Counted from the stretch's first letter, positions 33,449-42,013 are shown. The stretch: DNA of 48,564 bases from JAAFIP01 sp031428975 (GCA_031428975.1 JANOYR010000040.1:1-48564), one strand, 5' to 3'. Program-made: numbers and translations. Notes: generated from the sequence alone by a model not told the origin.

Positions 33449-34638
33449 CTGGGCAGCCGCAGGCATTGCGCATCGGTGTCATAGGATTAGGCCGCGCATT
33501 TACCTTGATGCTGGAGACCTTTCGTCGCGACCCGCGTGTAAACCTGGTGGCGGCCACCGACCTTGTATCAGGTGCGATGGCGGCGTTTAGACAAGAATTC
33601 GCAAGCCAAGTGCATGCCAGTGCCGAATTGTTGTGCCAAGACCCCGCAGTGGAACTGGTCTATATTGCATCGCCCCACCAATACCATGCCGAGCATGTGG
33701 CCATGGCTGCCCGCCACGGAAAACACGTGCTGCTAGAAAAGCCCATGGCAATCAGTTTAGACGAATGCGGCGCTATGGTGCGTGCCATGCGGCAAGCCAA
33801 CAAAACGCTGGTTGTGGGGCACAGCCACAGCTTTAACGCGCCGGTGCTGCATGCGCGAAAAATCATCGACAGCGGTGAGATTGGCACGGTGCAAATGGTG
33901 CACGCCCTGAATTTCACCGACTATTTGTACCGTGCGCGTAGACCCGAAGAGCTGCGCACGGCACAAGGCGGCGGTGTGGTACACAGCCAAGCGGCCCACC
34001 AGATGGATATCGTGCGCTTGCTAGGCGGTGGCCTTGTGCGCAGCTTGCGTGCGCACACACAGGCATGGGATGCAAGCCGCGCCACTGAAGGGGCATACAA
34101 CGCGCTGTTGCAGTTTGAAGGCGGTTGCGTGGCCAATATGAGCTACAGCGGTTATGGCCATTTTGACAGCGATGCGCTCATGGGCTGGCACAGCGAGCTA
34201 GGCACTGCAAAAGACCCTAGCCAATACGGTGGGGCCCGCCAAAAGCTAGCCCATTGGCGCAGCCCAGAGCAAGAGCTGCATGCCAAGGCTGCACGCAACT
34301 ACGGAGCAAGCGGATTTGCCGCGCCTGATGCGCACGTGGCACACCAGCATTTTGGACAAGTCATTGTGTGTGGCACGCGGGGTGACTTGCGGTTAATGCC
34401 AGACGGCGTATGGGTTTATGGCGATGCATTGCAACGCTTTGATGCCCTGCACACACCCGACATTCCACGCCATGAGGTCATAGATGAAGTCTGGGCAGCG
34501 CTGCGCTTGGGTAAGCCGCCGGCACACAATGGGGATTGGGCTATGGCGACCACCGAGGCCTGCTTAGGCATTTTGCAATCGTCACAGCAGCAAGCTGAGA
34601 TTTTGCTGGCGCATCAGGTAGCGTGGGGCACAGCATAA
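33445..34638 (+). CDS. Gfo/Idh/MocA family dehydrogenase (Pht4-like dihydrodiol dehydrogenase)
   Basis: A 397-residue NAD(P)-dependent oxidoreductase. IGVIGLGRAFTLMLETF is the Rossmann start; YIASPHQYHAEHV, GKHVLLEKPMAI and VGHSHSFNAPV are typical of the family. GGGVVHSQAAHQMDIVRLL carries the usual active-site His. In phthalate operons this family (Pht4) oxidises the cis-4,5-dihydrodiol to 4,5-dihydroxyphthalate. Its position between reductase and MarR gene supports that role. The start ATG overlaps the reductase stop. Confidence 0.84.
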   Translation: MTGQPQALRIGVIGLGRAFTLMLETFRRDPRVNLVAATDLVSGAMAAFRQEFASQVHASAELLCQDPAVELVYIASPHQYHAEHVAMAARHGKHVLLEKPMAISLDECGAMVRAMRQANKTLVVGHSHSFNAPVLHARKIIDSGEIGTVQMVHALNFTDYLYRARRPEELRTAQGGGVVHSQAAHQMDIVRLLGGGLVRSLRAHTQAWDASRATEGAYNALLQFEGGCVANMSYSGYGHFDSDALMGWHSELGTAKDPSQYGGARQKLAHWRSPEQELHAKAARNYGASGFAAPDAHVAHQHFGQVIVCGTRGDLRLMPDGVWVYGDALQRFDALHTPDIPRHEVIDEVWAALRLGKPPAHNGDWAMATTEACLGILQSSQQQAEILLAHQVAWGTA

Positions 34639-34658
34639 AATAGTGCAGGGAACTCAAC

Positions 34659-35171
34659 ATGCCGCATACACCAAACACCATAAAAAAACAAAATGCCAAA
34701 CGCAACGGTGAAGCACAAACCATGCTGCACCACTGGCGAGAAGCAGTGCCCGATGACCGTATTGCGCATTTGGTGCGCGATACATCCAGGGCTTTTTTGC
34801 GAGCACTGCAAGTGCGTTTGGCCGAGCACGATGTACCATTTGGGCATTGGGCATTTTTACGCATCCTCTGGTCGCGCGATGGCCTGACGCAAAAACAAAT
34901 GAGCGATGAAGCAGGTGTCATGGAGCCCACCACGTTTACGGCAGTCAAAGCCATGGAAGCCAGAGGATGGATTGAACGCCGCCAAATGGAGGGTAACCGC
35001 AAAAACATGCATGTTTTTCTTACCCCCTTAGGACGTGCATTGGAGGCCCAGCTAGTGCCTTTGGCGCAGACAACCAACCAAATTGGCATTGCTGGTGTGA
35101 GCGCTGGCGACATTGCCACCACACGCAAAACACTGCTGGCCATCATTGCAAATTTGGCAGCAGACCGATAA
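34659..35171 (+). CDS. MarR family transcriptional regulator
   Basis: A 170-residue winged-helix regulator. The pattern FLRILWSRDGLTQKQMSDEAGVMEPTTFTAVKAME with RMEGNRKNMHVFLT-like wing (RRQMEGNRKNMHVFLTPLG) is MarR. The N-terminal 20 residues are basic and polar. It lies 20 nt after the dehydrogenase gene and probably senses the aromatic acid, acting at the inverted repeat in the divergent promoter. Confidence 0.88.
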   Translation: MPHTPNTIKKQNAKRNGEAQTMLHHWREAVPDDRIAHLVRDTSRAFLRALQVRLAEHDVPFGHWAFLRILWSRDGLTQKQMSDEAGVMEPTTFTAVKAMEARGWIERRQMEGNRKNMHVFLTPLGRALEAQLVPLAQTTNQIGIAGVSAGDIATTRKTLLAIIANLAADR

Positions 35172-35184
35172 AACGGCCTGACAC

Positions 35185-35213
35185 AAAAAAGCCCGCATGT
35201 CTGAAGTGCGGAC
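35185..35213 (-). terminator. Rho-independent terminator of the DEAD-box helicase gene
   Basis: On the minus strand, GTCCGCA pairs with TGCGGGC (one G-U pair) around a 9-nt loop and is followed by six U residues. It lies 22 nt after the helicase stop and 14 nt after the convergent MarR gene. Confidence 0.75.
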
Positions 35214-35235
35214 TTAGGGGGATGATAGTCAGGGC

Positions 35236-37428
35236 TTAACGGCCAACGACTTTCACCACTTTGATTTTAGGCTTGGCTACAAAACCTGCCGTTTTACCTG
35301 GGCTGTAGGGTTTTTTGGCGGGGCGTTTGTCTTCAAATGGGCTGCTATTCCAGGTGTTGGCACGCTGTTTGGGTGCGCCCGCATCACCGTTATCACGCGG
35401 CGCATAGGAAGGGCTAGGCGCGGAGCGCTCTGGACGCTGGAATGGCCGTGCATCGCCGCGTGGCTCAGTGCGTTGGTCAGCACGCGGCTCAAAACTGCGG
35501 CGTTCTTGTCCACGGTCTTGTGCACCACGGTCTTGACCGTACGGCGCACGCGGGGCAAAACTACGCTCTGCACCACGGTTATCTTGGCTACGGGTGTCTT
35601 GGCTACGGTTATCTTGGCTACGGTTGTCTCCACCGCGGTTGTCAAAGCCGCGCGGCTCACCACGCGGGGAAAAACCGCCTTGGTCTTGGCCACGCTGTTC
35701 AAAACCACGCGACTCACCCTGTGGTGGGCGGCCACCCCAGCCGCCGTCGCTGAAACTCTTGGTGCGGCCACCAAAGCCGCCGCCACCGCTGTTGCGGTCA
35801 TTGAAACCGCTGCGGCCAGCATAGTCGCCGCCACCGCCACCACGGCGCTCAAAATTACCACCGCGGTCGCCACCACGGAAATCACCACGGTCGTTGCCTC
35901 GGCCACCGCCACCAAAACTGCGTGAAGGCGCTGGTGCACGTGCTGTAGGCTCTAGACCGGGAATGGTCTCAGCCTTGAGCGGCTGCTTGTTGTAAAACTC
36001 AATATCTTGGATCTTACGGCGGTCACGAAACTCAGCAATGGTCACCGCTGTGCCGTCGCGCCCAGCGCGGCCGGTGCGGCCAATGCGGTGCGTGTAGTCT
36101 TCGGCCTTCATCGGCAGGCCGTAGTTGAACACATGGCTGATCGAGCGCACATCAATGCCGCGTGCTGCCACATCGGTAGCCACGAGGAATTGAATGCGCC
36201 CTTCGCGCAGCATGCCCAAACGGCGGTTGCGCATGCCTTGGCTTAGTGCGCCATGCAGTGCAGCGGCCACAAAACCCGCATCGGCCAGTTCGTTGGCCAA
36301 TGAATCGCACTCTACTTGCGTGCTCGAGAAAATAATCGCCTGCTCAATGCTGGGGTCACGCATCCAGTGGTCAAGCAACTTGCGTTTGTGCGACATGTTG
36401 TCCGCCCAATACAGCATTTGCTTGATGTTTTGGTGGCCTTCTTGCGGGCTTTCAATGGTGATGCGCTGGGGCTCGCGCATCACGCGGGCGGCCAACTGCT
36501 GAATACGCGGCGCAAAAGTGGCGCTGAACATCATGGTTTGGCGACGCTCAATCGTCAGCTGGTTCACCTCGGCCAAATCGTCGCTAAAGCCCAAATCGAG
36601 CATGCGGTCGGCTTCGTCCACAATCAGGAATTTCACCGCTTCACACTTGATTTGTCCGCTACGCTGCAAGTCGAGCAGGCGGCCGGGTGTAGCCACAATC
36701 AGGGTGGCATTTTGCAACTTGGCAATTTGCAACTGGTAAGGCATGCCGCCTATGACTGACGCAATGCGCACGCCGCGCATGTGGCGCACCAAGTCAATCG
36801 CATCGTTGGCCACTTGTTGGGCCAGCTCGCGCGTGGGGCACAGCACCAGCGCGCCAGGTGTAGCAGCGCGGAAGTTGCGCATATTGGTGGGGTCTTTGCG
36901 CTTAGATTTTTTCGGCAACTCTTGGCCAGCGGCTTTGGCTGCTTCAACTTGCTCGGTCCATGCCAAGGCTTCTAAGCGCTCTTGCTCGCGCATGTCGGCT
37001 TCCAAGGCATTAAGCACAGGCAGCAAATATGCCGCCGTTTTGCCGCTACCGGTTTGGCTGGATACCATCAAATCGACGAATTTTTTGTTGCCATCGGGCG
37101 ACTTCATGGCCAATGGAATGGCTTTGAGCTGCACAGGCGTGGGCTTGGTAAAACCCAGCTCGGCAACAGCCTGCACCAGCGATGGCGAGAGGCCAAAAGC
37201 TTCAAAAGCATTCGGTTCAGCAGGCACGTTGCTCACCTCTTCAACGGCATCAAATGCTACAGTATCTGTAGCTACAGATGACGTTTCATCGGTGACATTA
37301 GCCATATTTTCTTCAATATGTGCCTCAGTAACCATGTCGGTGGCCTCCACAGCGCTCACAGCATCGTGGTTGAGCGCTTCGTTCACAGCCGCCTCGGTCA
37401 TAGGGGAAAAATCTTCGTTCATACGCAT
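35236..37428 (-). CDS. DEAD-box ATP-dependent RNA helicase (RhlE-like)
   Basis: A 730-residue RNA helicase. Motifs in order: Q motif (FGLSPSLVQAVAELGFTKPTPVQ, near 74), SQTGSGKT, PTRELAQQ, VDEADRML, FSATF and HRIGRTGRAGRDG. After about residue 480 the tail is rich in Arg, Gly, Asp and Ser, with SQDNR-type repeats, and ends in a basic KPKIKVVKVVGR. The N-terminal 70 residues are an acidic extension, unusual for RhlE; part of it (44-58) comes from the 45-nt element. A second ATG lies 6 nt after the first. RhlE is the nearest model, for ribosome assembly or mRNA decay. Confidence 0.92.
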   Translation of the reverse strand: MRMNEDFSPMTEAAVNEALNHDAVSAVEATDMVTEAHIEENMANVTDETSSVATDTVAFDAVEEVSNVPAEPNAFEAFGLSPSLVQAVAELGFTKPTPVQLKAIPLAMKSPDGNKKFVDLMVSSQTGSGKTAAYLLPVLNALEADMREQERLEALAWTEQVEAAKAAGQELPKKSKRKDPTNMRNFRAATPGALVLCPTRELAQQVANDAIDLVRHMRGVRIASVIGGMPYQLQIAKLQNATLIVATPGRLLDLQRSGQIKCEAVKFLIVDEADRMLDLGFSDDLAEVNQLTIERRQTMMFSATFAPRIQQLAARVMREPQRITIESPQEGHQNIKQMLYWADNMSHKRKLLDHWMRDPSIEQAIIFSSTQVECDSLANELADAGFVAAALHGALSQGMRNRRLGMLREGRIQFLVATDVAARGIDVRSISHVFNYGLPMKAEDYTHRIGRTGRAGRDGTAVTIAEFRDRRKIQDIEFYNKQPLKAETIPGLEPTARAPAPSRSFGGGGRGNDRGDFRGGDRGGNFERRGGGGGDYAGRSGFNDRNSGGGGFGGRTKSFSDGGWGGRPPQGESRGFEQRGQDQGGFSPRGEPRGFDNRGGDNRSQDNRSQDTRSQDNRGAERSFAPRAPYGQDRGAQDRGQERRSFEPRADQRTEPRGDARPFQRPERSAPSPSYAPRDNGDAGAPKQRANTWNSSPFEDKRPAKKPYSPGKTAGFVAKPKIKVVKVVGR
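35579..35632 (-). repeat. 15-nt tandem repeats in helicase tail
   Basis: Tandem near-copies encode D-N-R-S-Q, D-N-R-S-Q, D-T-R-S-Q, D-N-R-G in the disordered C-terminal tail. Such arrays usually vary in copy number by slippage. Confidence 0.65.
37255..37299 (-). repeat. 45-nt dispersed element, copy in helicase N-terminus
   Basis: Minus-strand copy: AATGTCACCG at the start, CGTCAT at 17-22, GTAGCTACAG at 25-34. Frame 1 gives helicase residues 44-58, N-V-T-D-E-T-S-S-V-A-T-D-T-V-A. Confidence 0.6.
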
Positions 37429-37726
37429 ACACGCTTGCGCAGCCCGACAGTGCGGGGCGCAAACATTCCTTTTCTAAGAAATGGAGTCCTTCATTGGACG
37501 ATTGACAAATAAACATCAACCAACCAACAAGTTCAGCGTGAGTCCGGTGAGGGTCAAAGCCAGCAACTGTGAAAAGTTACAAGCCGCCTCTTGGTAACGC
37601 GACGGCCTTCAAGATATAAACAGAAGGCCTAGAGTGTGTGGCAGATGCACATAATTTCGCTCTTCAAACAGCGAAGCCTTTGATTATGGCATGTTTTTGA
37701 GAAATATACTAGGGTTTTCACCTAAA
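37429..37726. other. Intergenic region between helicase and orn
   Basis: A 298-bp gap with no gene. GGCCTTC (37604-37610) and GAAGGCC (37623-37629) form a 7-bp hairpin, without a T-run. The long leader before the helicase start resembles those of cold-induced helicase genes, but no known element was recognised. Confidence 0.4.
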
Positions 37727-38290
37727 TTAAATCTTCATGCAATTCGCACGGTAGTACAGCAGCTCATCAATCGACTCGTGCACATCGGCCAAAGCCGTAT
37801 GTTTTTGCTTCTTTTTAAAGTCTTTGTAAACCAGTGGCGCCCAGCGCTTGGTGAGCTCTTTGAGGGTACTCACGTCTAGGTTGCGGTAGTGCAAATAGCC
37901 TTCAAGCTCGGGCATGTAGCGGTCTAAAAAGCGGCGGTCTTGGCTGATGGTGTTGCCGCACAAGGGGGATTTCATCTTGGGCACATAGCGTTTGACGAAT
38001 TCGAGCAGCTCTTGCTCGGCCTTGGCTGTAGTGAGTTTACTGGCGCGTACTTTGGCGGTCAGGCCGCTTTTGCCGTGGGTGTTTTGGTTCCACTTGTCCA
38101 TTTTAGCCAGCTGCAGCTCGCTTTGGTGAATCACCAGCACCGGGCCTTCTATGCGCACGTTTAGCTGCGCGTCCGTAATTACCACGGCAATCTCAATCAG
38201 GCGGTTTTCCTTGGGGTCAAGACCCGTCATTTCGCAGTCTACCCAAACGAGGTTTTGGTCGGATTTTTTGAGGGTTTGTGTGGTTTGCAT
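37727..38290 (-). CDS. orn: Oligoribonuclease
   Basis: Orn degrades very short RNAs, including pGpG from c-di-GMP breakdown. The 187-residue protein starts at ATG 38290 (MQTTQTLKKSDQNLVWVDCEMTGLDP). A reading from 38314 adds eight residues without support. DEDDh residues are in VDCEMTGLD, CGNTISQDRRFLDRYMPELE and HTALADVHESIDEL. YHRNLDVS-like YRNLDVSTLKEL is also present. It is divergent from the M48 protease gene, 42 bp between starts. Confidence 0.96.
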   Translation of the reverse strand: MQTTQTLKKSDQNLVWVDCEMTGLDPKENRLIEIAVVITDAQLNVRIEGPVLVIHQSELQLAKMDKWNQNTHGKSGLTAKVRASKLTTAKAEQELLEFVKRYVPKMKSPLCGNTISQDRRFLDRYMPELEGYLHYRNLDVSTLKELTKRWAPLVYKDFKKKQKHTALADVHESIDELLYYRANCMKI

Positions 38291-38332
38291 GGGATATATT
38301 GTCGCTGATTGCATAAAGCCTAAAATGCAGCC

Positions 38333-39616
38333 ATGAACGCATTTACCTTTACCGCACTTTTTGCCGCTTTTTTAGTGGCTGGGCTCTTGCTTAAATTTTG
38401 GCTGGCTACGCGCCAAATACGGCATGTGGCGCAGCACCGCGCGGCTGTGCCTGCTGCTTTTGCGGACCGCATCAGCTTGGCGGCACACCAAAAAGCGGCA
38501 GATTACACCATCACCAAATCACGCATCGGCCTGCTGGAGCTTGCATTTGGCACTGCCGTGCTGCTAGGCTGGACGCTGCTAGGTGGGCTAAATTGGCTGA
38601 ACCAATGGGTGATGTCGCATGTGCAGGAGGGGCTTTGGCAGCAACTGGCGCTGCTCGGCGCTTTCATGCTGATTGGCAGCTTGATTGACTTGCCATTCAC
38701 ACTCTACCAAACCTTTGTGGTGGAAGAAAAGTTCGGCTTTAACAAGATGACGTGGCAGCTCTGGCTGGGCGATTTGCTCAAATCCAGCGCAGTGGGGATT
38801 GCCATTGGGGTGCCGATTGCTGCGCTGATTTTGTGGCTGATGGGCGCGGCTGGTACGCTCTGGTGGCTTTATGCATGGACGTTTTGGATGGACTTTAACC
38901 TGCTGCTGCTGATTATTTACCCCACTTTTATTGCGCCAATTTTTAATAAATTTCAGCCACTGGAAGACGAATCGCTCAAAGCACGGGTAACGGCGCTGAT
39001 GCAGCGTTGCGGTTTTGCAGCAAAAGGCTTGTTTGTGATGGACGGCAGCAAGCGCAGCGCCCATGCCAACGCGTATTTCACGGGCTTTGGCGCAAGCAAG
39101 CGGGTGGTTTTTTATGACACCCTGCTCAAGCAGCTCAGCCCTGCCGAAGTAGACGCGGTATTGGCGCACGAACTGGGGCACTTTAAGCACAAACACGTCA
39201 TCAAGCGCATTGTCAGCATGTTTGCCATGAGCTTGGCAGGTTTTGCGCTGTTGGGATATTTGTCGCAACAGCTGTGGTTTTACACGGGGCTGGGCGTGCG
39301 TCCCGCGTTAGCCGGCGGCAATGACGCACTGGCGCTTTTGCTTTTTATGATGGCTGTGCCAGTGTTTACGATGTTTATTTCGCCGATATTTGCGCAATTT
39401 TCACGCAAACATGAGTTTGAGGCCGACGCTTACGCCGTGGCACAAACCAATGGTGCAGACCTACAAAGCGCGCTCTTAAAGCTCTATGAAGACAATGCCT
39501 CCACCCTGACGCCCGACCCTTATTATGTGAAGTTTTATTACTCACACCCGCCCGCTAGCGAGCGCTTGGCGCGCATGGCTAGCCCCGTCGTTGTTTCTGT
39601 CGCTGTAGTAGTCTGA
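38333..39616 (+). CDS. M48 family metallopeptidase (Ste24/CAAX-type)
   Basis: A 427-residue membrane zinc protease. HELGH (His279, Glu280, His283) binds zinc and KHEFEADAYAV supplies the third ligand. Several membrane segments lie at 5-23, 60-85, 100-120, 145-175 and 300-360. GSLIDLPFTLYQTFVVEEKFGFNKMT is typical of the Ste24-like branch. It probably degrades or processes membrane proteins. The gene is 8 nt upstream of phhB. Confidence 0.92.
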   Translation: MNAFTFTALFAAFLVAGLLLKFWLATRQIRHVAQHRAAVPAAFADRISLAAHQKAADYTITKSRIGLLELAFGTAVLLGWTLLGGLNWLNQWVMSHVQEGLWQQLALLGAFMLIGSLIDLPFTLYQTFVVEEKFGFNKMTWQLWLGDLLKSSAVGIAIGVPIAALILWLMGAAGTLWWLYAWTFWMDFNLLLLIIYPTFIAPIFNKFQPLEDESLKARVTALMQRCGFAAKGLFVMDGSKRSAHANAYFTGFGASKRVVFYDTLLKQLSPAEVDAVLAHELGHFKHKHVIKRIVSMFAMSLAGFALLGYLSQQLWFYTGLGVRPALAGGNDALALLLFMMAVPVFTMFISPIFAQFSRKHEFEADAYAVAQTNGADLQSALLKLYEDNASTLTPDPYYVKFYYSHPPASERLARMASPVVVSVAVVV

Positions 39617-39624
39617 AAGGTTTT

Positions 39625-39990
39625 ATGAACAGCGTCTTATTGAAAAAAAAGCATGATGTCACTGCCAGGACGTCATATACAGCTACAAAAATTATAGCTT
39701 CTTTAGCAAAACTAGAAGGCTGGAAACTCTGCGGAGATGGTGCGAATCTGGCCATCGAAAAAACCTACGCATTTGCGAATTTTCTAGAAACTATGGCTTT
39801 TGTGAATGCAGTGGCCTTTGTAGCCGAGCGGCAAGACCACCACCCAGAGATGCTGGTCACGTATAACCGCTGCATCTTGCGTTGGAACACCCACGACGCA
39901 GGCGGCATCAGTGTCACCGACTTTGAGTGTGCAGCTGCGGCAGACGCACTGGTGGCAGATCCCAACCATGCCGCTGGGAAGATGGTTTGA
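39625..39990 (+). CDS. phhB: Pterin-4a-carbinolamine dehydratase-like protein
   Basis: A 121-residue protein. YAFANFLETMAFVNAVAFVAERQDHHPEMLVTYNRC and the late THDAGGISVTDFECAAAAD match the PCD/DCoH family, including the His-His-Pro active-site motif. The family recycles tetrahydrobiopterin cofactor. The N-terminal 27 residues, before LEGWKLCGDG, are atypical: residues 11-25 come from the 45-nt element. AAAGG lies 5 nt before the ATG. Its TGA overlaps the probable TTG start of rsgA. Confidence 0.9.
   Translation: MNSVLLKKKHDVTARTSYTATKIIASLAKLEGWKLCGDGANLAIEKTYAFANFLETMAFVNAVAFVAERQDHHPEMLVTYNRCILRWNTHDAGGISVTDFECAAAADALVADPNHAAGKMV
39655..39699 (+). repeat. 45-nt dispersed element, copy in phhB
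   Basis: Plus-strand copy: GATGTCACTG at the start, CGTCATAT at 17-24, AGCTACAAAA at 27-36, TATAGCT at the end. Read in frame 1 as D-V-T-A-R-T-S-Y-T-A-T-K-I-I-A. Confidence 0.7.
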
Positions 39991-40928
39991 ACACGCACAA
40001 TGGCTTGGTAGTTGCCAGCTATGGCCGCCACTGCGTAGTGGAGCACCACCGCACAGAGGGCAATAGCCTAGATGGTGTCTTGCAGCGCACGATTTGCCAC
40101 CCGCGTGGCAAAAAATCTACTGTGGTGGTGGGCGATAACGTGCAGTGGCTGCCCAGCAAAGACGAAGGTACGATAGAAAATATTGTCACGCGGCGCAACC
40201 TTTTATACCGCCAAGACGAGATCCGCACCAAGGCATTTGCCGCCAACCTTGACCAAGTACTGATTTTGATAGCTGCCGAGCCGGAATTTTCTGAGCACCA
40301 GCTCACCCGCGCCCTGATTGCGTGCGAAGATGCCTGTATCAAGCCTATTATTGCGCTCAATAAAAGTGACCTTCCCGAGTTGTTTGCGCACGCCTGGAAG
40401 CGGCTTGCACCCTACCGCGCTATGGATTACGCCGTATTGCCGCTAAGCCTTAAACGCAGCGGCGAGGAGGACAAGTCACTGTTGATGCAGCAGTTGCGCG
40501 GTAAAACTACGCTTGTGCTCGGACCCAGCGGCAGCGGCAAAAGCACGCTGATCAACCTGCTGTGCCCGGGAGCACGGGTGCTTACAAATGAAATATCTCA
40601 AGCGCTCAATTCTGGCAAACACACGACCACCAGTACCACGCTCTACTGGGTTGAGCCTGGCACCGCTTTGATTGATTCGCCAGGTTTTCAAGAGTTTGGC
40701 CTGCACCACATCAAGCCCATGGATCTGGCCCAGCGCATGCCCGACATCAAGGCCCAAAGCAGCAACTGCAAATTTTATAATTGCACCCATTTGCATGAAC
40801 CCGGCTGTGGCGTACTGGCTTCTATAAAATCAGAACAAAACGGGCAATGTCAGCCTGAAATAGCCTTATCGCGCTATAGAATTTATAGTGAATTGTTTGC
40901 CGAACTGTCTGCACCGCCCAAGTATTAA
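39987..40928 (+). CDS. rsgA: Ribosome small-subunit-dependent GTPase A
   Basis: RsgA helps mature the 30S subunit. Translation most likely begins at TTG 39987, overlapping the phhB stop; this gives 313 residues and the family start (NGLVVASYGRHCVVEH). A reading from 39927 lies mostly inside phhB. The circularly permuted GTPase motifs are NKSD, GPSGSGKSTLINLL and DSPGFQEFG; the zinc finger is CKFYNCTHLHEPGC. The C-terminal SRYRIYSEL is encoded partly by a dispersed-element-like stretch. Confidence 0.94.
   Translation: MNTHNGLVVASYGRHCVVEHHRTEGNSLDGVLQRTICHPRGKKSTVVVGDNVQWLPSKDEGTIENIVTRRNLLYRQDEIRTKAFAANLDQVLILIAAEPEFSEHQLTRALIACEDACIKPIIALNKSDLPELFAHAWKRLAPYRAMDYAVLPLSLKRSGEEDKSLLMQQLRGKTTLVLGPSGSGKSTLINLLCPGARVLTNEISQALNSGKHTTTSTTLYWVEPGTALIDSPGFQEFGLHHIKPMDLAQRMPDIKAQSSNCKFYNCTHLHEPGCGVLASIKSEQNGQCQPEIALSRYRIYSELFAELSAPPKY
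40846..40890 (+). repeat. 45-nt dispersed element, probable copy in rsgA
   Basis: Plus-strand copy: AATGTCAGCC at the start, GCTATAGAATT at 28-38 and TATAGTG at 39-45, closest to the copy near gph. It is read in frame 3 and covers the conserved R-Y-R-I-Y part of RsgA, so it is less certain than the others. Confidence 0.45.
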
Positions 40929-40939
40929 GCGCTGCCTTT

Positions 40940-42013
40940 TTAGCCAAGCAGTTTGGCCAAACTAAGCAACGCTAAAAGCAGCATCCATAGCACCACACTT
41001 CGCCACACCAGCCCCACAATGCTGCGCAAATGCGAAAACTGTGCTTCTCGTCCGGCGCTTTGTTCACTGCCTGCCGTAGTGTTGACCTGCTCGCCCGCGC
41101 TATCGGAGGTGCTGGTTTGAAAAGCACCTGAACTCAAGGGGTTGAAAACTTCTTTCAACGCCTCGCCACCCAAGCGCACATTCACCGCGCCCGAAGTGGC
41201 CGCCAAAATCACACCATCGTTTTCATTCAAATCTGCCCCCAAGCTGCTGCGTGAGAGGCGTTGGGCATAGTTGCGCCAGCTGTCGATAGCATCTTCAAAA
41301 TTGCCCACAATGGCAAATCCTAGCGCCGTTACCCTGGCTGGCAAATAATCTATGGCATACCAAGCACGCTGCGCCGCCTCGCTCAGAGACTCACTGGCGC
41401 GAAATCCTGACAAGGCGGTTTGCGATACCGCTGAAGCCTGCGCAGGCCGCAGCGCAAAATAGCGCCGTGCAAATTCGGCCATACGGTAAAGCACCGCGCC
41501 CGCAGGCCCTAAACCAATAGCGGCCAACAAGGCATACCAGCCCAACACCGCAAACACATGCCGGTGTGCGGCCAATACCGAATATTCAATGACATGGCGC
41601 ACGATTTCGCTGGCTGGTAAATCTGCTGTGTCAACCTGCTTCCATCGCGCCAATGCGGTGCGTGCCAGCGGCTCGTCTCCGGCATCGAGCGCATCACGGA
41701 TCGTGGTGAAATGATGGCTAAATTGACGAAAACCTAAGGTGCAATACAGCAGCAGCGCATGGAATACAAAGGCCAGCATCAGCCCCAACCAGCCCAGCAC
41801 CCCCACCAGCAGCCAATGAATGCAAGTGGCCAGCAAGGCGGGGCCGCACACCACCACCGTCCAAGCCAACCAGCCATGTGGCGCACGGCCTGCGTCTAAA
41901 GTGCGGCTGCCCCAGCGTGCCCACTGGCGAACAAGCTCTGAGACAGGGTTGGCCAGAGTGAGCGGGCGCACCTGTTCTATCAGCAGTGCAAAGAAAATAG
42001 CAAAAAAGCTCAT
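40940..42013 (-). CDS. CobD/CbiB-AmpE-like membrane protein
   Basis: A 357-residue integral membrane protein from ATG 42013 (MSFFAIFFALLIEQVRPLT). Membrane segments lie at about 1-14, 48-75, 78-95, 150-180 and 335-355. The pattern resembles the CobD/CbiB family of Burkholderiales, which is related to AmpE. There are no other cobalamin genes nearby, so the cobalamin role is doubtful. It is convergent with rsgA and follows the Nudix gene by 61 nt. Confidence 0.8.
   Translation of the reverse strand: MSFFAIFFALLIEQVRPLTLANPVSELVRQWARWGSRTLDAGRAPHGWLAWTVVVCGPALLATCIHWLLVGVLGWLGLMLAFVFHALLLYCTLGFRQFSHHFTTIRDALDAGDEPLARTALARWKQVDTADLPASEIVRHVIEYSVLAAHRHVFAVLGWYALLAAIGLGPAGAVLYRMAEFARRYFALRPAQASAVSQTALSGFRASESLSEAAQRAWYAIDYLPARVTALGFAIVGNFEDAIDSWRNYAQRLSRSSLGADLNENDGVILAATSGAVNVRLGGEALKEVFNPLSSGAFQTSTSDSAGEQVNTTAGSEQSAGREAQFSHLRSIVGLVWRSVVLWMLLLALLSLAKLLG

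Noticed and set aside
40940..42013. True cobalamin-biosynthesis CobD
   Set aside because: No other cobalamin gene is present and the locus is ribosomal or housekeeping; the AmpE/CobD-like name is kept without assigning the reaction.
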